From the NCBI GenBank assembly GCA_009787175.1, contig WRGM01000156.1, positions 1 through 20,386 on the forward strand: a stretch of 20,386 nucleotides of DNA. The letters are read 5' to 3'. Below are positions 7,893 to 15,460 of the stretch, piece after piece. Every line of letters starts with the position of its first letter. Within the stretch, counting starts at the first letter, position 1. The stretch is from Candidatus Bathycorpusculum fermentans. GTDB taxonomy: Archaea; Thermoproteota; Bathyarchaeia; Bathyarchaeales; Bathycorpusculaceae. A model generated the notes under the pieces. That model did not search any database and was not told the origin of the DNA. It worked only from the letters and a program-made list of their open reading frames with translations. The translations under genes were made by a program, and so were the position numbers.

Positions 7893-8336
7893 TCAAACCT
7901 GCTGCTGCTTATACTTACGGACAACATGAATATTTTGAATAACAGTCGAAGGATACTGCCCATCAGCATCTTTTTCGTACTGCTTAGTCATATCCCAGAT
8001 AGTCAATAGAGCCATAGATACAGCTGAGAGGGCTTCCATTTCTACACCTGTCTGCGCACAAGTTTTAACAGTTACAGAAACCTCAATAGTTGTATCATCA
8101 AGTATTTTCGAAGAAACATTCACATTAGTTAAAGGCAACGGATGGCAGAGCGGGATTAACTCACTGGTCTTCTTAACCGCTAAAATAGCCGCAATTTTAG
8201 CAGTATATAATGGATCACCCTTAACAGTTTTCCCCTCTTTTACATATTTTACTGTTTCAGGTTTAAGATTGATTATACCTGACGCAGTTGCTTCCCGCAA
8301 AATTTTAGCCTTACCTGAAACATCAACCATAGTCAT
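7893..8336 (-). CDS. moaC: Cyclic pyranopterin monophosphate synthase MoaC
   Basis: Converts 3',8-cyclo-GTP from MoaA to cPMP. The 147-aa product has the family landmarks MVDVSGK at the N-terminus, LIPLCHPLPL (60-69), TGVEMEAL (96-103) and IWDMTK with Asp115 and Lys118, which align with the catalytic Asp128/Lys131 of E. coli MoaC. The length is typical. ATG at 8336 lies 6 nt after GAGGTG; a second ATG two codons later (MVDV) is also possible. The stop is TGA, useful as evidence that UGA terminates here. Confidence 0.95.
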   Translation of the reverse strand: MTMVDVSGKAKILREATASGIINLKPETVKYVKEGKTVKGDPLYTAKIAAILAVKKTSELIPLCHPLPLTNVNVSSKILDDTTIEVSVTVKTCAQTGVEMEALSAVSMALLTIWDMTKQYEKDADGQYPSTVIQNIHVVRKYKQQQV

Positions 8337-8346
8337 TTATTACACC

Positions 8347-8619
8347 TCAACTATCATCTTTATACCACACATGTATTAAATTTTGCACAGCTTTAGCTTT
8401 TTCAGAGGCTTCATTAAAACTATACAAACGAAAACGCTTACCATACGTATACAATTTTAAAATCCCTTCAGACTCCAAAAGCCGCAAATGCTTATCCGCT
8501 GCAGAAAAATTAATTTTAACACACCTAGCAATATCTGAAGGATTACGATTTCCCTGCTGAGCTAATAGCTTCAAAATTTTTATACGCGTCTTTGACGAAA
8601 AAACCTCTTCAATATCCAC
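8347..8619 (-). CDS. ArsR-like winged-helix transcriptional regulator
   Basis: A 90-aa single-domain helix-turn-helix protein. SKTRIKILKLLAQQGNRNPSDIARCVKINFSAADKHLRLLESEGILKLYTYGKRFRLYSF is a classic winged helix: HTH around residues 27-51, wing around 56-68. There is one Cys (33) but no clustered Cys/His pair, so metal sensing is not indicated. It lies 6 bp after the Orc1/Cdc6-like gene and 10 bp before moaC, so it is co-transcribed with both and may control the cluster. The target is unknown. Confidence 0.85.
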   Translation of the reverse strand: MDIEEVFSSKTRIKILKLLAQQGNRNPSDIARCVKINFSAADKHLRLLESEGILKLYTYGKRFRLYSFNEASEKAKAVQNLIHVWYKDDS

Positions 8620-8625
8620 CTACAG

Positions 8626-9810
8626 TCACCTAAAACTCCTTGAAAAAAGACTACACAATTGCTGCTCTAACTCCCCCGCAGGAATAGAGGGCAAGGATAC
8701 CATTGTTGAACGTCCACGAAAAGATGTAGAGCCAACAGTAGTTTGAACAATACCTACCTGCTTAAAATGCTGAATATACTTCCATAACTGCGTATGGCTA
8801 TAAGGCTCCTCACCATACTCCTCACATATAACAGCATAAGTCTCCTCAATCTCCACCAAGGTCGCATACGCATCCTTATTTTCTTTAAAATAACGAGCCA
8901 CCGCGAGAAGCAACATTTTCTCATGCAAACCTAAACCATCAAGCTCACTTCGCTTAACCATAGGTATTATAGCAGAAACCGCTTGCCGCACACACTCAGG
9001 CTCAACCTGCCACGCATCTCTAGCATCCGCATATTTACCCGAACGCCACAATAACTCTATACCAAAACGTGCATTACCTACCTCAGCAGAAGCTAACTCA
9101 GCTATCAAACTTATTACATCCTCTGAAACTGTAGCAAGCTCAAAGGCTAATTTCACACGATCATTTAAAATATCTATTAAAGAAGCATTCCCATAACGCT
9201 CAAGATTAATAATATTCCGCTGCAGAGTACTCTGAGTACTATCATCCAAATTTTTCAAGGATTCCAGATTTCGTTGGATAAATATAAAAGAGATACGCTG
9301 AGGCTTATCCTGCTGCATCTCCTGCAAACGCGTAAGCTTGTAGACAGCATCTGAACCCTCCTTTTCTATTAAACTATCAAACTCGTCAAGAGCTAAAATT
9401 ATAAACACCTGCTCTTCTTCAAGAATCTGCAAAAGGACCTTTAAAATCTCCTCCGCAGAAAAACCACGAACAGGAAAATTAGGCTGAAAAACCGTTACTG
9501 CATTATGCAAAATTTGAGACAAATTCCCACGATACTCACGACAATTAACATGCACATAACGAAACTTTACACCCCTCTTACCAACCTCAACACTAATATT
9601 TTCACCAAAAAACTTACACAGCGCAGTTTTCCCAGTACCCACATCACCAGTTACTATAACACGCTGCGCCATACGACCAGGACAACGAGTTAAAAAACTA
9701 AAAAACTCCATAAGCAACCGACTTTCATAAGCCCTATGAAGCAGACGCGCTGGAAGATAGTTTATATCAAGCTTTGACTCATCCTTAAACACACTATTAC
9801 GAGACATCAT
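8626..9810 (-). CDS. Orc1/Cdc6-family AAA+ ATPase (replication-initiator type)
   Basis: A 394-aa protein with archaeal Orc1/Cdc6 architecture. N-terminal lead LDINYLPARLLHRAYE; AAA+ core with Walker A GDVGTGKT (55-62), Walker B LALDEFD with Asp142/Glu143, sensor-1 region IFIQRN with Asn181, and sensor-2 Arg248 in GNARFGIELL; then a C-terminal winged helix (about 295-394). These proteins bind origin DNA and load MCM in archaea. Sensor 1 reads IQRN rather than the usual SN(D), and FRDYxPxxL-type elements are diverged, so this may be a paralog with another role. The frame stays open a further 99 codons upstream, but ATG 9810 has a GGTGAGG site 9 nt ahead and the extension would run across the aguB start, so I use 9810. 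It leads a five-gene operon with moaCBA. No clear origin repeats are seen beside it. Confidence 0.85.
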   Translation of the reverse strand: MMSRNSVFKDESKLDINYLPARLLHRAYESRLLMEFFSFLTRCPGRMAQRVIVTGDVGTGKTALCKFFGENISVEVGKRGVKFRYVHVNCREYRGNLSQILHNAVTVFQPNFPVRGFSAEEILKVLLQILEEEQVFIILALDEFDSLIEKEGSDAVYKLTRLQEMQQDKPQRISFIFIQRNLESLKNLDDSTQSTLQRNIINLERYGNASLIDILNDRVKLAFELATVSEDVISLIAELASAEVGNARFGIELLWRSGKYADARDAWQVEPECVRQAVSAIIPMVKRSELDGLGLHEKMLLLAVARYFKENKDAYATLVEIEETYAVICEEYGEEPYSHTQLWKYIQHFKQVGIVQTTVGSTSFRGRSTMVSLPSIPAGELEQQLCSLFSRSFR

Positions 9811-9967
9811 ACTAACTATCCTCACCTGTAAACTATTGATACATTTAATGCTTAAAAGACTACCTAATAAAACGATAATTCGCGTGCATATTAGATGAGT
9901 ACACTTAAAAAGTAAAGGAAAAGTTTTTCCATAGAAAGCAGGCAATATACAATGAAGAGAAGGCAGG

Positions 9968-9980
9968 GATATAAAAATAG
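9968..9980 (+). promoter_or_regulatory. Candidate TATA box of aguBA
   Basis: GATATAAAAATAG lies about 32 nt ahead of the GTG at 10007. At normal archaeal spacing, transcription would begin at about 10000-10007, so the aguB message would be leaderless or nearly so. This would explain why no convincing ribosome-binding site precedes the GTG. Confidence 0.4.
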
Positions 9981-10006
9981 CAAAAACTGCAGACGCAAAC
10001 AGTAAA

Positions 10007-10876
10007 GTGGGGAAGACTATAACAGTTGGACTTATCCAAACAACAGTGTCAGAAAATATGGATGCTAACTTAGAAAAGGTCATTACTAAAATTGAACACG
10101 CAGTCATGGAGGGAGCGCAAATTGTATGTTTACAAGAACTTTATAATACGCGTTATTTTCCCCAAGAAGAAAAAGATGATATTAAAAAGTATGCTGAAAC
10201 AATACCAGGTAAGTCTACAACTATGCTTTCTGAGTTGGCAAAAAAGTATGAAATTGTTATAATTGTACCCCTATTTGAACAAGCATCAGATGGTAAATTT
10301 TACAATTCAGCTGTGGTAATTAATGCTGATGGAAAACTATTTGAAACATATCATAAAATTCATGTTCCACAGGATCCAATGTTTTATGAGCAGAATTATT
10401 TTGAACTTGGCGATTTAGGCTACAAAGTTTACGATACAGCTTATGCGAGGATTGCAGTGCTTATCTGCTATGATCAATGGTTCCCTGAGGCGGCAAGAAT
10501 TTGTACGCTTAAAGGAGCAGACATTTTATTCTATCCAACAGCTATAGGCTACATTAAAGATCACACTTCTGCGGATGGGGATTGGCATGAGGCGTGGCAG
10601 ACGGTTCAGCGGAGTCATGCTATAGTAAATGGCGTGCATGTTGTAGCAGTTAATCGTGTAGGTACAGAAGGCGAGCTTGAGTTTTGGGGAGGTAGCTTTG
10701 TATGTGATGCTTTCGGATGTGTTCTTGCTAAAGCAGATAATAGGGAAGAGGAAACAGTAATAGTTAAAATTGATTTATCATTTAACAATCGTATTCGTGA
10801 GGGTTGGGGTTTTCTTAAAAATAGGCGACCTGATACTTATTGGTCTTTGATTGAAAAGAATTGTTTTGAGGTATAA
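10007..10876 (+). CDS. aguB: N-carbamoylputrescine amidase
   Basis: Hydrolyses N-carbamoylputrescine to putrescine, CO2 and ammonia, the second step of agmatine breakdown. The 289-aa nitrilase-superfamily protein carries the Glu-Lys-Cys triad: Glu44 in QELYNTRYFPQ, Lys117 in YHKIHVP, Cys154 in LICYDQWFPE. The length matches the family (about 290-300 aa). The best start is GTG 10007 (MGKTITVGLIQTT). The frame is open back to 9956, and an ATA at 9977 would give IAKTADANSKV in front, so a start weakened from ATG to ATA is a minor alternative. It lies 2 bp ahead of aguA, in the same operon, and divergent from the Orc1/Cdc6-like operon. Confidence 0.93.
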   Translation: MGKTITVGLIQTTVSENMDANLEKVITKIEHAVMEGAQIVCLQELYNTRYFPQEEKDDIKKYAETIPGKSTTMLSELAKKYEIVIIVPLFEQASDGKFYNSAVVINADGKLFETYHKIHVPQDPMFYEQNYFELGDLGYKVYDTAYARIAVLICYDQWFPEAARICTLKGADILFYPTAIGYIKDHTSADGDWHEAWQTVQRSHAIVNGVHVVAVNRVGTEGELEFWGGSFVCDAFGCVLAKADNREEETVIVKIDLSFNNRIREGWGFLKNRRPDTYWSLIEKNCFEV

Positions 10877-10878
10877 AC

Positions 10879-11949
10879 ATGTCAAATAATTTAACTTTGA
10901 AAACGCCCGTTGAGTTGGGTTATCGTATGCCCGCAGAGTGGGAGAGGCATGATGCTATATGGCTTAGCTGGCCGCATGATCCGTTGACTTTTCCTGATCG
11001 TATAGAAAAAGTGGAAGAATCATATGTTCAGATTATTAAGGAAATTCATGAAAGTGAGAGAGTTAATCTTTTTGTAAAAAATCAGAGAATGAAGGAAAAA
11101 GTTACACATATGCTGCAGGCAGTAAATGTTGATTTTTCTAACATTACCTTTTTTATGTTTAACTATGCTGATGTTTGGTTCCGTGATTATGGTCCAACAT
11201 TTGTTGTTAATGATAAGCAGCAAAAGTTGGCTATGGTGAATTGGATTTTTAATTGTTGGGGAGAGAAGTATGATGATCTGCTTAAAGACAAAGATATACC
11301 GCAGTTTATGAATAAAACGTTGCAGTTGCCGTGTTTTAGGCCGCAGATAGTTATTGAGGGGGGGTCAATTGATGTTAACGGTAGGGGTACATTGTTAACT
11401 ACAGAGCAATGTCTGCTTAATTCAAATCGAAATCCTAACATGACGCGGGAGGATATTGAAAAGTATCTAAGAGAGCATTTGGATGTTTCACATTTTATTT
11501 GGCTTAAAAATGGCATCTGTGGGGATGATACTGATGGGCATATTGATGATTTAGCAAGGTTTGTAAATCCAACAACTATTGTTTGTGCCTATGAGGAAGA
11601 TCCTTTGAGCCAGAATTTTGTAGCTTTAAAGAGTAATTATGAAGTTTTAAAAAGTGCAACAGACCAAGATGGCAAGCCAATTAACATAATTAAACTGCCG
11701 ATGCCAGGTAAAATTGGTGAAGAAGAGGTGGAGTTGCTTCCTGCGAGTTATACAAATTTTTACATAGGGAACACTAAAGTGCTTATGCCAACCTTTAATC
11801 ATAAAAACGATGAAGCAGCGTTGAAAATTTTACAGAAGCTATTTCCTAACAGAAAAGTAATAGGTATAGACTGTGCAGATCTAGTAAATGGATATGGAAC
11901 AATCCACTGTGTCTCACAGCAACAACCGAGCACCACAGATAACAAATAG
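10879..11949 (+). CDS. aguA: Agmatine deiminase
   Basis: Converts agmatine to N-carbamoylputrescine and ammonia; with AguB this supplies putrescine for polyamines. The 356-aa product belongs to the peptidyl-arginine-deiminase-like family: WFRDYGPTF (Asp103), EGGSID (160-165), GDDTDGHIDDLARF (His221) and the catalytic Cys344 in GTIHCVSQQQP. The usual GGGNIHC motif is GYGTIHC here, a small departure. Length is normal. No arginine decarboxylase is in the window to supply agmatine. It ends in TAG and converges on the next gene, 37 bp away. Confidence 0.95.
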   Translation: MSNNLTLKTPVELGYRMPAEWERHDAIWLSWPHDPLTFPDRIEKVEESYVQIIKEIHESERVNLFVKNQRMKEKVTHMLQAVNVDFSNITFFMFNYADVWFRDYGPTFVVNDKQQKLAMVNWIFNCWGEKYDDLLKDKDIPQFMNKTLQLPCFRPQIVIEGGSIDVNGRGTLLTTEQCLLNSNRNPNMTREDIEKYLREHLDVSHFIWLKNGICGDDTDGHIDDLARFVNPTTIVCAYEEDPLSQNFVALKSNYEVLKSATDQDGKPINIIKLPMPGKIGEEEVELLPASYTNFYIGNTKVLMPTFNHKNDEAALKILQKLFPNRKVIGIDCADLVNGYGTIHCVSQQQPSTTDNK

Positions 11950-11986
11950 CGCAATAATTTTCCGTAAAAATGGTAAATAATATGTG

Positions 11987-12409
11987 CTATTTGAATTTGT
12001 GAAGTGTTTCTTCTAACATGTCGAAATTTGTGATTAAAATGTCGCAGTGGACTTTGATCCATGGACTAAGTTTTGGCATGTCTGAAATTACTATAACGGT
12101 TTTGCCTTTGTGTTTGGCGTAAAACATTTCCATGCATGCACCTGCGCTAAGTTTAGGTAGATATACTACCATGATGTCGCATCGGTCGGCATCATCAAGG
12201 TCGCGTTGTACAATACGGCCATAATTTTTGAAGCGGCTCTGTTTATCGTGTTCTTCAGTGTCGCTTGTATAGTCGCATTTTTCACGTTTCCATGGGTCAA
12301 TGACTTCGAAACCGAGTTTTTGACTGATAGTAGTTATAGTGTTTCGATAAAAATTTTGATTATCTTCCATACCAAGTATTGGACCTGAAATGAATACGTG
12401 TTTTTTCAT
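11987..12409 (-). CDS. Nucleoside 2-deoxyribosyltransferase-like protein
   Basis: A 140-aa protein of the nucleoside 2-deoxyribosyltransferase / deoxynucleotide N-hydrolase superfamily (the family that includes mammalian DNPH1). Seen: N-terminal VFISGPIL (5-12), the acidic RDLDDADRCDIMVVYLP (69-85), and SAGACMEMFYAKHKGKTVIVI (88-108), in which Glu94 matches the catalytic Glu. These enzymes cleave or exchange the base of a deoxynucleoside or its monophosphate, probably in nucleotide salvage or clean-up. The substrate cannot be told from sequence. It stands alone on its strand, divergent from the NifU-like gene. Confidence 0.8.
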   Translation of the reverse strand: MKKHVFISGPILGMEDNQNFYRNTITTISQKLGFEVIDPWKREKCDYTSDTEEHDKQSRFKNYGRIVQRDLDDADRCDIMVVYLPKLSAGACMEMFYAKHKGKTVIVISDMPKLSPWIKVHCDILITNFDMLEETLHKFK

Positions 12410-12450
12410 AGCCAGTACCCATATTAAGCTAAGTTTTGTATTTAATTTAT

Positions 12451-12491
12451 ATTACTAACAGTTATAGTTAACGATAAGTTAGTAATTATCG
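12451..12491. repeat. Overlapping inverted repeats in the divergent gap
   Basis: A perfect 9-bp inverted repeat ATTACTAAC (12451-12459) / GTTAGTAAT (12478-12486) overlaps a second one, CGATAA (12472-12477) / TTATCG (12486-12491). The two stems exclude each other if RNA. They lie between two divergent genes, about 40-80 bp from the start on the minus strand and over 100 bp ahead of the NifU-like gene, and could be an operator. Function unknown. Confidence 0.5.
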
Positions 12492-12528
12492 AAAATATTG
12501 TTTTTAATTTTTACGTTTATGAGATGAA

Positions 12529-12557
12529 TTTTATAATTTGCTGACGAAAAATCAGCA
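12529..12557 (+). promoter_or_regulatory. Candidate promoter of the NifU-like gene with a palindrome after TATA
   Basis: TTTTATAATTT (12529-12539) is a TATA-like element. It is followed at once by the inverted repeat TGCTGA-cgaaaaa-TCAGCA (12539-12557), which would sit between TATA and the expected start of transcription near 12560, a usual place for a repressor site. The leader to ATG 12610 would be about 50 nt. Confidence 0.4.
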
Positions 12558-12609
12558 TTTTATCAGAATCTTTATTATTCACTTCATTATGAAAGGATAT
12601 GTGAAGTTT

Positions 12610-12840
12610 ATGTCCGAAACAATTAAAACCCGTGTACAAGAAGCACTAAATGATATTAGACCACAAATTCAAGGCGACGGCGGAGATGTGGAGTTAGTTG
12701 CTATTGAGGGCAATGTTGTAAAAGTTCGTCTAGTTGGTCACTGTGCAGGTTGCCCAATGTCGCAGATAACTCTTAAAAACGGCATCGAAGCCTATGTCAA
12801 AGAGCGTGTACCTGAAATTCAAAAAGTGGAATCAGTTTAA
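12610..12840 (+). CDS. NifU C-terminal-domain protein (Fe-S cluster scaffold/carrier)
   Basis: A 76-aa stand-alone NifU-like (Nfu) domain. These proteins hold and pass on Fe-S clusters through a CxxC pair; here Cys45 and Cys48 in VGHCAGCPMS, preceded by the family signature RPQIQGDGGDVELV (17-30). The frame is open 24 codons further upstream, but ATG 12610 follows GGATATGTGA and matches the family's N-terminus; an ATG at 12589 is a lesser alternative. The window holds clients for Fe-S clusters, such as MoaA, but no sufBC or iscS. It stands alone here. Confidence 0.92.
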   Translation: MSETIKTRVQEALNDIRPQIQGDGGDVELVAIEGNVVKVRLVGHCAGCPMSQITLKNGIEAYVKERVPEIQKVESV

Positions 12841-12998
12841 AGAAATTAACAAATTCCATATTTTACATTTTTCCACATTAATTTTAACTACAGCTTGCCT
12901 ATTTACATAATAATTTTTATCATCTACACGCATAATTTTTTTACAAATTTGTGTTTAATCCCATAAATAAAAGCAATTAGAGGCATGTTAACTGTTAT

Positions 12999-13024
12999 AT
13001 GCAATAATTGCATCTATATATAAT
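12999..13024 (+). promoter_or_regulatory. pstS promoter with 15-bp palindrome abutting TATA
   Basis: The perfect palindrome ATGCAAT-A-ATTGCAT (12999-13013) touches a TATA-like CTATATATAAT (13014-13024). A second TATA-like ACTATATAA lies at 13044-13052, about 30 nt before the likely start. The position over the BRE/TATA suggests a repressor or activator site controlling pstS; phosphate response is only an inference from the gene. A 12-nt TGTTAACTGTTA just upstream (12987-12998) recurs at 15121-15132. Confidence 0.5.
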
Positions 13025-13096
13025 ATTGATTTTACAAAGGTTTACTATATAACATAACAGGCTTTTAATAAAAACGTAAACATGGAGATAAAAAAT

Positions 13097-14278
13097 ATGA
13101 ATATTAAATATACTATAGTACTTGCAATATTTACCATAATCATAATTGCAGGATCAATTGCAGCATACTGCTACTACAATTCAAACGCAACTACAGCAAA
13201 TATAGACAATTCAAACACATCAACAAACTCCCCTTCAAACTCAAACAAGCCAGCAAACACACCCATACCAGCTAGTTTAACTGGCGCAGGCGCAAGTTTT
13301 CCTTACCCATTTATAGATAGAATAATAACAGAATACACCAAAACTAAATCACACATACAGGTGAATTATCAGCCAAGCGGAAGCGGCGCAGGAATTACTG
13401 CATTAATAGATAAAACAGTTGACTTTGCCGGTTCTGATGCCCCATTATCTGCATCTGAAAGGGAAAAAGCACCAAACGTATTACATATACCAGAAACCAT
13501 AGGTTCAATAGCTATAGCCTACAACATTCCAAATGTCTCTTCAAGACTTAAATTAACCGGTCAAGTAATAGCTGACATTTTTGAAGGCAAAATAACCATG
13601 TGGAATGACCCTAAAATTGCAGACTTGAATCCAAGCATTACGCTACCAGCAGCGAAAATAATCACTGTACACCGCAGCGAAAGCTCAGGCACAACATTTG
13701 TCTTTACAGGCTACCTAAGTAAAATGAGCACGTCTTGGAAAAACAATGTTGGTCAAAGTAAAGCAGTTACCTGGCCCCCAGCTAACGATATAGCCTCAAG
13801 CGGTAATACTGGTGTTGCACAACTTGTCATAAGCACATCATACTCTATAGGCTATGTTGAACTCGCATATGCCCTACAAACAGATATGGCAATAGCAGCT
13901 GTCCAGAATTTCGCAGGTAAGTATATTTTACCCACTCTTGAATCTACAACTGTAGCGGCGCGGTCTGTTGCATTGGAGGGTTTGCCTGCCGGGAATGCTG
14001 ATTGGTCAGGAGTTAATTTACTTAATGCCAAAGATGCAGAGGCGTATCCAATTGTAAGCTTTAGCTACATATTGATCTATCAAGAACTAAATGTTATACC
14101 GGGCATGACACAAGAACGCGCAACAGCCCTCATAGAGTTCCTCTGGTACATAATACATGACGGCCAACAATTAGCCAATAGCTTAGAATATGCATCACTT
14201 CCAGGCAATATTGCAATAATTAATGAAACAACAATACGCTCAATAACGTTCAATGGACAAACACTTCCAGCAGCATAA
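13097..14278 (+). CDS. pstS: Phosphate ABC transporter substrate-binding protein PstS
   Basis: Extracellular phosphate-binding protein, 393 aa. N-terminal membrane anchor or signal (about residues 5-25, YTIVLAIFTIIIIAGSIAAY), then a Ser/Asn/Thr/Pro-rich tether to about residue 58, then the binding domain: TGAGASFPYPF, YQPSGSGAG, FAGSDAPL, HRSESSGTTFVFTGYL (usual RSDGSGTTF, so two ligand-loop changes) and GNTGVAQLVISTSYSIGYVELAYA. A Cys follows the hydrophobic stretch (AAYC), but this is not a good lipobox, so anchoring is probably by the uncleaved helix. I prefer ATG 13097, because a GGAGAT site sits 7 nt ahead, between it and an alternative ATG at 13082. No pstCAB or phoU is in the window, so the binding protein is an orphan here. 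Confidence 0.92.
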   Translation: MNIKYTIVLAIFTIIIIAGSIAAYCYYNSNATTANIDNSNTSTNSPSNSNKPANTPIPASLTGAGASFPYPFIDRIITEYTKTKSHIQVNYQPSGSGAGITALIDKTVDFAGSDAPLSASEREKAPNVLHIPETIGSIAIAYNIPNVSSRLKLTGQVIADIFEGKITMWNDPKIADLNPSITLPAAKIITVHRSESSGTTFVFTGYLSKMSTSWKNNVGQSKAVTWPPANDIASSGNTGVAQLVISTSYSIGYVELAYALQTDMAIAAVQNFAGKYILPTLESTTVAARSVALEGLPAGNADWSGVNLLNAKDAEAYPIVSFSYILIYQELNVIPGMTQERATALIEFLWYIIHDGQQLANSLEYASLPGNIAIINETTIRSITFNGQTLPAA

Positions 14279-14629
14279 ACAGTTTCCAGCTCTCTTCATC
14301 TTCTTTCTTTTTAGTATATCTATCTATTCACTGTTACCATTTTCCTTCTTTTTCGCCCACCGCATATCAAGTCATTTTTTAATATAACACAGTCATGGAC
14401 ATATTACAATTTGTTGTTATACTGTTCAACAGTTGCCATTTACAGTTTTTGTCAAAATTTAAGTCGTCAATACATGTTGAAGGTGTATTTCTGTTGTTCA
14501 CATCAACACTAAAAACGGAAATTGTATGCCAAGGGTATGTCTGAGGTCTTATATGACAGTTCATCAACAAGCCACATGTGATAGCACCAAAGGTGTTATT
14601 TAAAAAAATTATGTGGAGAAAAAAAGAAA
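14279..14629. other. Gap between pstS and padR: T-rich terminators and a padR-proximal inverted repeat
   Basis: Two pyrimidine-rich tracts (14291-14313 and 14339-14353) follow the pstS stop and probably end its transcription. Near padR, ATAGCACC-aaa-GGTGTTAT (14581-14599, one mismatch) abuts a TATA-like TTTAAAAAA (14599-14607), a good position for autoregulation by PadR. The ribosome-binding site GGAG is at 14615-14618. I see no convincing gene in between. Confidence 0.45.
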
Positions 14630-15013
14630 ATGATATATAAAAATCAAAAAGAGATACAAGCAAAACTAACAAAAAACCTGCTTGACATGATAGTATTACG
14701 ATTAATAAACCATCAAGCAATGCATGGCTATCAGGTCATAACACAAATCCGCAAAATCTGGGGCATCTACTTTGGCCCAAGCACCGTTTATCCACTCTTA
14801 TCGACACTTGAAAAAAAGGGATACATAATCAGCAAATGGAACATGACAGCAGATAAACCACGCAAAATCTTTACAATCACAAACAACGGCAAAGCCAGAA
14901 TAAAATCTGCAGAAAACACGCTAAATCTAATCTGCAAAACACTAAACACATTCGAACCCCCAAGCGAAAACACAAACGAAAACACAACAAAAGTAGAACC
15001 ACTCGCAGAATAA
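14630..15013 (+). CDS. PadR-family transcriptional regulator
   Basis: A 127-aa winged-helix regulator. Seen: LLDMIVLRLINHQAMHGYQVITQIRKIWGIYFGPSTVYPLLSTLEKKGYI, which is the PadR signature (HGYxI, then S-T-VYPLL-LE-GY), followed by the wing (about 68-85) and a short C-terminal helix. The tail (about 105-127) is Asn/Thr/Glu-rich and probably disordered. PadR proteins usually repress a nearby transporter or detoxification gene and their own gene; neither neighbour here (pstS, tRNA-Pro) is a typical target, so the regulon is unknown. Coding sequence is strongly A/C-ending. Confidence 0.9.
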   Translation: MIYKNQKEIQAKLTKNLLDMIVLRLINHQAMHGYQVITQIRKIWGIYFGPSTVYPLLSTLEKKGYIISKWNMTADKPRKIFTITNNGKARIKSAENTLNLICKTLNTFEPPSENTNENTTKVEPLAE

Positions 15014-15382
15014 ATGCTACAAGTTTACACACATACTAAATAATCCTATAAACTAGGTATACAGCGATTTTCTCAGTTTTGCAAATCTACAAACAACGCC
15101 CAAATCTCTTAATTTTTTAATGTTAACTGTTAATCGAATAACTTTTATCGCAACAACATTTTTAAGCATTAACATATTTGACCTTGCCCCTTGATTGCAG
15201 AGTTAATGCCTATTTGTTATTTCTAATATGACAAACGTTTTTCCACTATGTTAATCAACAAAAAAACATTCAAAAATAACATGTACTGTATTCAAGTTAA
15301 CTGAAAATAAATTCCGCTATAAGTGAACAGAACCGTGTTTAGAAAGAAACGTTTTATCAAAAAATGTGACGTATCATTTGAT
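15014..15382. other. AT-rich gap between padR and tRNA-Pro; no gene seen
   Basis: I see no gene or convincing RNA in this stretch. It holds a TGTTAACTGTTA copy (15121-15132) also found upstream of pstS, several GTTAA repeats, and CTGTATTCAA (15286-15295), which matches ten bases of the nearby IS ends but is not backed by any wider similarity. Confidence 0.5.
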
Positions 15383-15460
15383 TGGTGGGGCTCTCCGGAT
15401 TTGAACCGGAGTCTATAGAGCCCAAGTCTACAAGCCTGGACCAAGCTAGCCGAGAGCCCC
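15383..15460 (-). tRNA. tRNA-Pro (anticodon UGG), CCA encoded
   Basis: Read on the minus strand from 15460: acceptor GGGGCTC pairs with GAGCCCC; D stem GGCT/GGCT (two G-U pairs) with loop AGCTTGGTCCA; anticodon stem GTAGA/TCTAT with loop CTTGGGC, giving anticodon TGG and G37; variable loop AGAC; T stem TCCGG/CCGGA with loop TTCAAAT. Discriminator A at 15386, then genomic CCA at 15385-15383. No intron. It decodes CCN proline codons, mainly CCA. The IS element lies 166 bp upstream of its 5' end. Confidence 0.96.

Noticed and set aside
9505..9693. 62-codon plus-strand ORF rich in Thr/Leu/Asn
   Set aside because: It is a shadow of the GT-rich Orc1/Cdc6-like coding strand; no start signal and low-complexity composition.
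9811..10006. Replication origin beside the Orc1/Cdc6-like gene
   Set aside because: I looked for ORB-like repeats and an AT-rich unwinding element. Only one weak TTTTTCCATAGAAAG stretch was found, with no repeats.
9811..10107. 99-codon N-terminal extension of the Orc1/Cdc6-like frame
   Set aside because: It is hydrophobic and unlike the family, overlaps the divergent aguB start, and ATG 9810 has a good GGTGAGG site at the right distance.
12538..12609. 24-codon upstream extension of the NifU-like gene
   Set aside because: It covers the predicted TATA and palindrome, is unlike the family N-terminus, and ATG 12610 fits.
15286..15295. CTGTATTCAA as a solo IS end
   Set aside because: Only ten bases match the IS terminus and nothing beyond it; a chance match is likely.
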